Source: Spirochaetaceae bacterium
Lineage (GTDB): Bacteria; Myxococcota_A; UBA9160; UBA4427
Reading direction: 5' to 3'
Assembly (NCBI GenBank): GCA_020632655.1
Contig: JACKFD010000006.1
Span: 1 to 64,000 of the forward strand
DNA length: 64,000 bases
This document shows positions 59,304 to 64,000 of this stretch, piece by piece. A program made the position numbers and the translations under genes. The notes below the pieces were generated by a model. It saw only the letters and a list, made by a program, of their open reading frames with translations. It ran no database searches and had not been told where the DNA came from. Positions within the stretch are counted from its first letter, which is position 1, and each line of letters starts with the position of its first letter.

Positions 59304-60542
59304 ATGACGCCCGCGCCGCGAGCCGATACCTTCGCCGGCCCGGCTCGAGGTCGCCCCCTGCGCATCGCACTCGTGATCGAACGCTTCGCCCCGGGCACCG
59401 GTGGCGTCGAGAACGTCGCGTGGCGTGTGGCCCACGAGCTGGCGCGCGGGGGGCTCGACGTGAGCGTGCTCGCCCGGGAGGTCGCCGCGGAGGCCGCCGT
59501 CGATGCGATCGCCGAAAGCCGTCCGGGCGTGCTCCGACTGCGCGCGCCGCGCGCCTGGCAGCCGCTGCGCGTGCTCGCCTTCTCCGCCGCCGCCGCCCGC
59601 GCCGCCCGGGAGGGTCGCTTCGACGTCGTGCACGCCTTCAGTCGCACCCGTCACCAACACCTCTACCGCGCGGGCGGCGGCAGCCACGCCGACTACCTCG
59701 AGGGCAACCACGGCGCGCTCGGTCGCTCGCTTCGCCAGCTCTCGCCGCGCCATCGCGTACTCCTCGACCTCGAGCGCGCCGTCTTCCGGGACCCGAGCCA
59801 GCGCATCCAATGCGCCTCCCACGCCCTCGCCCGCCGACTGCAGGAGCGCCACGGCATAGCCCCCGAACGCCTCTTCGTGCTGCCCAACGCCGTCGACGCC
59901 GACCGCTTCGGCAGCGACGCAGCACTCGCCGCCGGCGCACGACTACGCCGCGAGCTCGACCCGTCGGCGCGCTGCGTCTTCCTCCTGCCGGGCTCGGGCT
60001 GGCGACGCAAGGGGCTCACCACGCTGCTCGAGGCGCTCGCGCTCCGGCCCGACCCGGGACTTCGGGTCTGGGTGGCCGGGCGCGACGACCCACGCCCCTG
60101 GCGCGCCGCCGCGGCGAGGCGGGGCGACGCCGATCGCGTGCGCTTCCTCGGCCCCCGCAACGACATGCCCGCGGTCTACGCCGCGGCCGACGCGGTCGTC
60201 CTGCCGACCCGCTACGACCCCTTCGCGAACGTCACCCTCGAGGCCGCCGCCGCGGGACGCGCGGTCGTGACGACGGCGGCGAACGGTGCTTCGGAGTGGC
60301 TCGGCAACGACGTACTCGTCCTTCGGTCGGCGCGCGATGCACGCGCACTCGCCCGGGCGATGGACGCCCTCGTCGATCCGGACCGGCGGCGGGCGCTCGG
60401 CGCGCGGGCCCGCCGACGCGCGCAGGCCCTCGACTGGGCCTCCCATGCCGGAGCCCTCGTCGAGGAGTACGAGCGCATCGTCCGCACACGCCGCACACGA
60501 GCCCCGGCGTCGCCCCCCGCCGAGGCGGTCACCGCCCCGTGA
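59304..60542 (+). CDS. WaaG-like glycosyltransferase (GT4)
   Basis: 412 residues. N-terminal Rossmann half starts RIALVIERFAPGTGGVENVA; VHAFSRTRHQHLYRAGGGSH recalls the acceptor region of LPS core glucosyltransferase WaaG; nucleotide-sugar half has VFLLPGSGWRRKGLTTLLEA, RVRFLGPRNDMPAVYAAADA and the DPFANVTLEA end of the EX7E motif, where the first Glu is replaced by Asp. It probably extends the LPS inner core. Coupled to the kinase-like gene by GTGA. Confidence 0.9.
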   Translation: MTPAPRADTFAGPARGRPLRIALVIERFAPGTGGVENVAWRVAHELARGGLDVSVLAREVAAEAAVDAIAESRPGVLRLRAPRAWQPLRVLAFSAAAARAAREGRFDVVHAFSRTRHQHLYRAGGGSHADYLEGNHGALGRSLRQLSPRHRVLLDLERAVFRDPSQRIQCASHALARRLQERHGIAPERLFVLPNAVDADRFGSDAALAAGARLRRELDPSARCVFLLPGSGWRRKGLTTLLEALALRPDPGLRVWVAGRDDPRPWRAAAARRGDADRVRFLGPRNDMPAVYAAADAVVLPTRYDPFANVTLEAAAAGRAVVTTAANGASEWLGNDVLVLRSARDARALARAMDALVDPDRRRALGARARRRAQALDWASHAGALVEEYERIVRTRRTRAPASPPAEAVTAP

Positions 60543-62125
60543 GTCGCGAGCGCCCGACCTGGATCGCCGGCGACGCGCGCCTGCGACCGGCGCTCGAGGC
60601 GGCGCTCTCGAGCGGCCTCGAGCGAGCGGAATGCCTGCACCGCTCGCCACGCCGATCGGTGTACGCGTTCGACCTGTCGGGCGAGGCGCTCGCGCTCAAG
60701 GTCCATCATGTCCGGCCCGGCGCACGCGGCTTTCGCGAGGCCGCCAAGGCCCTGCTCGGCGTCGCCCCGGCGCAGCGCGAGTGGCGTGCCCTCGTGGCGC
60801 TCGCCCCGCTCGCGCTCGGCACGCCCCGGCCACGCGCGCTCGTGCGGCTCGCGAACGGCGACCGGCTCGTCGTCACGGATCGGCTCGCGGCCCGCGGCCT
60901 GCGCGAGGACTTCCGCGCGGCCTCGCTCGTCGGACGCGCGCAGCGGGTCGAGGCCCTGGCCGCGTGCGTAGCCCGCCTGCACGCGGCGGGCTGGCGACAT
61001 GGGGACCTGCACCTCGGCAACCTGGGATTCGGCGACGACGGCCTCGTCCTCTTCGACCTGCAGCGCACGCGACGCCTGCGCCATCGCCGCGAGGCCCTCG
61101 ACGAGATCGCTCGCCTCGAGCACTCGCTGCACCGCGCGGGCTGGCCCGAGTCCGAGCGCCGACGCCTGCGCCGGGCGCTCGGCCTGGCGGAGGACGCGCT
61201 CGACGCGGCGGCGCGCCGCTTCCTGCGCGACCACCTGCGCGGTCGCGCCCGCCGACGCCTGCGACCTGGCCGGGACTGGGAACGGGTGGACGTGCTCGGG
61301 CGCCGTGGCATGCGCGATCGCCAACTCGAAGCCGAGGCGTTGCAGGCCGCGCTCGAGGCCTTCGATCGCGCCCCGCACGCCGACGACGACGCGACGCGGC
61401 GGCGGGCGGGGCGCGGACGGATCGCCCGCGTGTCGGTCGACGACCGTAGGTTGATCGTGAAGCGGGTCGACGCCGGCTCGACGGCGCGGCGCCTCGCCGA
61501 CCGGTTCCGCGGCTCCGCGGCGGCGCGCGCCTTCCGCGCCGGACAGCGTCACGCGCTCGCCGGGGATCACGCCGCGCGACCGCTGGCCTGGCTCGAGTCG
61601 AGCCGCCTGGGACTGCCCGACCGGAGCTGGCTCGTGCTCGAGGCGGTGGGCGAGCAGGACCTCGACCGCTTCGTCCCGGACTCACCGCGAAAGGCGCGCG
61701 TGCTCGGCGTGACGCTGGGCGCCTGGCTCGCGGCGCTGCATGCCCGCGGTCTCGGCCATCGCGACCTGAAGGGCGGCAACCTGCGCATCGCCTGGCGCGG
61801 ACGCCGGCCGACCTTCCAGCTCGTCGATCTCGAAGACCTCGTGGGTCCGCGGCACCTGCGCGACGACGAACGGATCGAGGCGCTCTCGCAGCTGAACGCG
61901 TCGCTCGCAGACGACGTCCTCGACGCGGCGACGCGGGAGGCCGCCCTCGCCGTCTACCTCGAGCGACTTCCGCTCGGCTGCGGACCCGACGTCGCACGAC
62001 GCGAGATCGTGCGACGTAGCCGGGCGCGTGGACATCGCTGGCAGGGGGCGGACTGCGACGAGGCCCGGGAGCCGGACCAGCCACCCCGTGCGAGCCGGGC
62101 GGTCAGCGCTCGATCGTCACCGTGA
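60539..62125 (+). CDS. Protein with two LPS-kinase-like (Kdo/WaaP-type) domains
   Basis: 528 residues from GTG 60539. Domain 1 (about 35-235): lysine LALKVHH, catalytic loop GWRHGDLHLGNLGF and LVLFDLQRTRRLRHR. Domain 2 (about 290-500): LIVKRVDAG, LVLEAVGEQDLDRF, GLGHRDLKGGNLRI and FQLVDLEDLVG. Both have the HGD/HRD-N-D catalytic set, so both could be active. They resemble Kdo/WaaP-family lipopolysaccharide kinases and follow a WaaG-like transferase, suggesting core phosphorylation. Fusion of two such domains is uncommon. Confidence 0.85.
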   Translation: MSRERPTWIAGDARLRPALEAALSSGLERAECLHRSPRRSVYAFDLSGEALALKVHHVRPGARGFREAAKALLGVAPAQREWRALVALAPLALGTPRPRALVRLANGDRLVVTDRLAARGLREDFRAASLVGRAQRVEALAACVARLHAAGWRHGDLHLGNLGFGDDGLVLFDLQRTRRLRHRREALDEIARLEHSLHRAGWPESERRRLRRALGLAEDALDAAARRFLRDHLRGRARRRLRPGRDWERVDVLGRRGMRDRQLEAEALQAALEAFDRAPHADDDATRRRAGRGRIARVSVDDRRLIVKRVDAGSTARRLADRFRGSAAARAFRAGQRHALAGDHAARPLAWLESSRLGLPDRSWLVLEAVGEQDLDRFVPDSPRKARVLGVTLGAWLAALHARGLGHRDLKGGNLRIAWRGRRPTFQLVDLEDLVGPRHLRDDERIEALSQLNASLADDVLDAATREAALAVYLERLPLGCGPDVARREIVRRSRARGHRWQGADCDEAREPDQPPRASRAVSARSSP

Positions 62126-62414
62126 GCCACTGGAAGTAGCTCGAGGATCCGGGCACGCGACCACTCACGCCGGTCTCGTAACGCAGACCGTCGCCGCTCG
62201 GGGCGCTATTCGCGATCTCCTTGAAGGCGACGATCTTGCGCTCGGGGTCCTCGGGGTTGAGGCCGTGGAAGACGATCTCGATGCGCTGCTTGGTCGCGAG
62301 CACGTTGAGCACGAGCGTCGCCAGCGTGAAGAGCTTGCCGATCCCCTCGACCGCCTCCACGGCGAATCGGGGCGTGTCGCACTCCTCGAGCTTGAATCCG
62401 TATTCGAGACGCAT
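62103..62414 (-). CDS. Small conserved-looking hypothetical protein
   Basis: 103 residues: EYGFKLEECDTPRFAVEAVE, LATLVLNVLATKQRIEIVFH, GLNPEDPERKIVAFKEIANS, YFQWLTVTIER. A helical middle and beta-like ends. The gene overlaps the kinase gene by 23 nt at the 3' ends (convergent). ATG 62414 has CAGGAGTAACC upstream. Family not recognised. Confidence 0.7.
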   Translation of the reverse strand: MRLEYGFKLEECDTPRFAVEAVEGIGKLFTLATLVLNVLATKQRIEIVFHGLNPEDPERKIVAFKEIANSAPSGDGLRYETGVSGRVPGSSSYFQWLTVTIER

Positions 62415-62534
62415 CGGTTACTCCTGGCGCCGAAGCGGGCGGCGAGCCCGATCCATGGCCTCTCTCGCGACGAAGCGCGGCAGGGTCGCGCCCGCTTCGT
62501 GGACTGTCAAGCAGGCACGGTCGCCCGCACGCAC

Positions 62535-63497
62535 TCAACCCCCGGCCGCGCCGCCGCCGAGGCGGCCCGCCCGTGCCTGCAGCTCGGCCGCCGTCAGCAC
62601 ACCCTTCTCGATCAGGATCTGGGCCAACGCACGCAGCGCGATGCGCGAGCGATCGAGCTCCGCCTGCAGTCGTCCGAGCTCCGCGACGAGCGCGGGATCA
62701 CGAGGCGGTCTCGACCCCTCCCGCGCGAGCGCGGGCGCGTCCACCGCTCTCGCCGCGGACCGCGCCGGCGCCGGCTCCTCCATCGCGCTCGCGACCTCAT
62801 CGGGCCCGGGCGACGGTCGCTCTTCGGATCCGACCGGAAGCGGCGCATCGAGATCGATCGTCGGACTCGCATCGAGCGCGATCGCAGGCGTGGTCACGAG
62901 CGCAGTCGGCGCACTCGGCGCCAACGCGACGGGCGCACTCGGAGCCGATGCGGTCGGCGCGGACTGCGGAGCGGGCGCGGCGTGCGCAGCAGGCGGCGCC
63001 ACCGTCGCCGTAGACTCCGCGCGTTCGGGTCCGGCGGGTCGCTTCTCCGTCCGACCGCCGAGGTAGTAGCGGTCGATCGCCTCCCCGAGCTCCGAGGGTG
63101 CGACCATCACGGGTCGGATCTCCAGCCCCGTCCGGAAGCTCAGATCGTCGAGCACGTCGAGATTCGACGGGTCTTCCATGCCGAGGAAGAGCTCGCGCGC
63201 GCGGCCTTCGCCCCGCGTGAAGAGCGGCACGACCGAGTGCTCGATCGCGACCCGGGCCGGGACGAGTGCCAGCACGTCCTCACGGATCGCCTTGCCCGAG
63301 AGCTGGGCGACCGGCAGATCGAGCTGCTGCGCGAGGGCGCGCACGAGCTCGCCCTCCTCCACCATGCCCAGCTTCACGAGGGTCACGCCGAGCCGACGTC
63401 CCCACCGCGACTGCTCGCCGAGCGCCGACCGGAGCTGGAGCTCGTCGATCACCCCGGCCTCGATCAGGATTTCCCCGAGCTTCGGTCTCTCCGACAT
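62535..63497 (-). CDS. MshEN (GspE/PilB N-terminal) domain protein without ATPase
   Basis: 320 residues. N-terminal half is the MshEN-type domain: KLGEILIEAGVIDELQLRSA, LGVTLVKLGMVEEGELVRAL, LPVAQLSGKAIREDVLALVP, FLGMEDPSNLDVLDDLSFRT, VMVAPSELGEAIDRYYLG. The middle is Ala/Pro/Thr-rich, and a final MshEN-like repeat (ALAQILIEKGVLTAAELQAR) closes it. Such domains bind c-di-GMP in type II secretion/pilus ATPases; here the ATPase is absent. Likely an adaptor or c-di-GMP receptor. ATG 63497 has GGAGGC. Confidence 0.87.
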   Translation of the reverse strand: MSERPKLGEILIEAGVIDELQLRSALGEQSRWGRRLGVTLVKLGMVEEGELVRALAQQLDLPVAQLSGKAIREDVLALVPARVAIEHSVVPLFTRGEGRARELFLGMEDPSNLDVLDDLSFRTGLEIRPVMVAPSELGEAIDRYYLGGRTEKRPAGPERAESTATVAPPAAHAAPAPQSAPTASAPSAPVALAPSAPTALVTTPAIALDASPTIDLDAPLPVGSEERPSPGPDEVASAMEEPAPARSAARAVDAPALAREGSRPPRDPALVAELGRLQAELDRSRIALRALAQILIEKGVLTAAELQARAGRLGGGAAGG

Positions 63498-63566
63498 GGC
63501 GCCTCCGGCCGGGCCCATCGACCGATGGACGCGCAAACCTGAGGCAACGCGTGCGAGTCCGCGCGA

Positions 63567-64000
63567 TCAGTCGGCGCGGCCGGGCGCCTCGGAGAGGAAG
63601 CAGCGGCTCTCTCCGCCCTCGATCGCGAACATCGGCGGCGCCTCGCGCCGGCAGCGCTCCATCGCGACCGGGCAGCGCGTATGGAAATGACATCCGGGCG
63701 GGGGACGGCTCGGCGAGGGCACGTCGCCCAGGACCGGCGGCGCCTCGCCGCGGCGCGCGGGGTCGATCGAGGGGATCGCCGCGAGCAGCGCGCGGGTGTA
63801 GGGATGCGCGGGGTGCGCGAAGAGGCGTTCGGTCGGGCCGCGCTCGACGATGCGTCCGAGGTACATGACGGCGACCTCGTGGGCGAGGTAGCGCACGACC
63901 GAGAGGTCGTGGGTGATGAAGAGGTAGGAGAGGCCGAGCTCCTCCTGCAGGCGGCGGAGCAGGTTCAGGATCTGGGCCTGGATCGAGACGTCGAGGGCTG
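63567..64000 (-). CDS. Oligopeptide-type ABC transporter ATP-binding protein, C-terminal part (runs off right edge)
   Basis: About 144 residues visible. Before the edge the frame reads ALDVSIQAQILNLLRRLQEE and YLFITHDLSVVRYLAHEVAV (H-loop), then MYLGRIVERGPTERLFAHPA and the Opp/Dpp C-terminal zone PYTRALLAAIPSIDP and CHFHTRCPVAMERC. The ATP site lies beyond the window. OppF/DppF-like importer of peptides or nickel. Confidence 0.93.
   Translation of the reverse strand, partial: ALDVSIQAQILNLLRRLQEELGLSYLFITHDLSVVRYLAHEVAVMYLGRIVERGPTERLFAHPAHPYTRALLAAIPSIDPARRGEAPPVLGDVPSPSRPPPGCHFHTRCPVAMERCRREAPPMFAIEGGESRCFLSEAPGRAD

Overview
The window is a GC-rich (about 70 percent by eye), gene-dense piece of a Gram-negative bacterial chromosome. 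The Tol system, LemA/TPM proteins, a WaaG-like core glycosyltransferase with LPS-kinase-like domains, bactofilin, an RpoH-like sigma factor with a long acidic N-terminus, DUF3604, DUF4340 and GldG/GldF-type proteins, and a phosphotriesterase-family protein together suggest a deltaproteobacteria-like lineage (Myxococcota, Desulfobacterota or Binatota). No rRNA is present, so this placement is inference.

Layout. 1-3599: the end of a genomic island. It holds the start of a DISARM-type drmD helicase running off the left edge, a small HTH gene, a MerR-like regulator, a short unknown gene and a large serine recombinase. The recombinase reading frame ends inside the 3' end of ssrA (tmRNA, 3534-3898, minus), so ssrA is the probable attachment site. 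3980-8805: TPM/TPM/LemA membrane genes and a secreted repeat protein with an apparent 2-nt frameshift. 8866-17905: DUF3604, DUF2231, Zn-alcohol dehydrogenase, phosphotriesterase, lipoprotein and sensor-kinase-like genes. 18010-20850: smpB and panB-panC-panD. 21447-24187: small gene, rsmA, tsaD, dksA. 24313-28746: tolQ-tolR-tolA-tolB-cpoB without a pal gene in the usual place. 28961-34026: pepA, a large imperfect inverted repeat, a PNPOx-fold protein, cytochrome c, an rpoH-like sigma factor and a DUF192 protein. 34040-39770: peptidase-like protein, moaB, a moaD-moaE fusion, FG-GAP lipoprotein, NifU-like protein, bactofilin. 39956-45793: a tightly overlapping run of holB, a repetitive mini-ORF, tatD, suhB, an HlyD-like protein, and an ABC ATPase and permease. 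45818-47020: amino-acid-permease-like protein. 47042-53339: an N-type F-ATPase operon whose order (E-F-A-G-D-C-Q-B) is a circular permutation of the usual D-C-Q-R-B-E-F-A-G and lacks atpR. 53559-59132: DUF4340/GldG/GldF/ABC ATPase cluster and a TetR regulator. 59304-62125: WaaG-like glycosyltransferase and a protein with two LPS-kinase-like domains. 62103-64000: two small or adaptor proteins and the C-terminus of an oligopeptide-type ABC ATPase.

Two themes recur. Many genes are translationally coupled: 4-nt ATGA/GTGA/CTGA overlaps, plus an 8-nt ATGNCTGA overlap at four junctions. Tandem repeats with a 36-37 bp period (12 codons) sit at gene junctions: the moaB 3' end, the holB/tatD boundary and the atpG/atpD boundary. 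In those places they add a mini-ORF, an N-terminal extension or duplicated stop codons. Similar 36-39 bp arrays lie inside the secreted protein at 6.5-8.8 kb. I consider these junction minisatellites, the DISARM island at ssrA, the permuted N-ATPase operon and the 30.5 kb inverted repeat the most interesting content.
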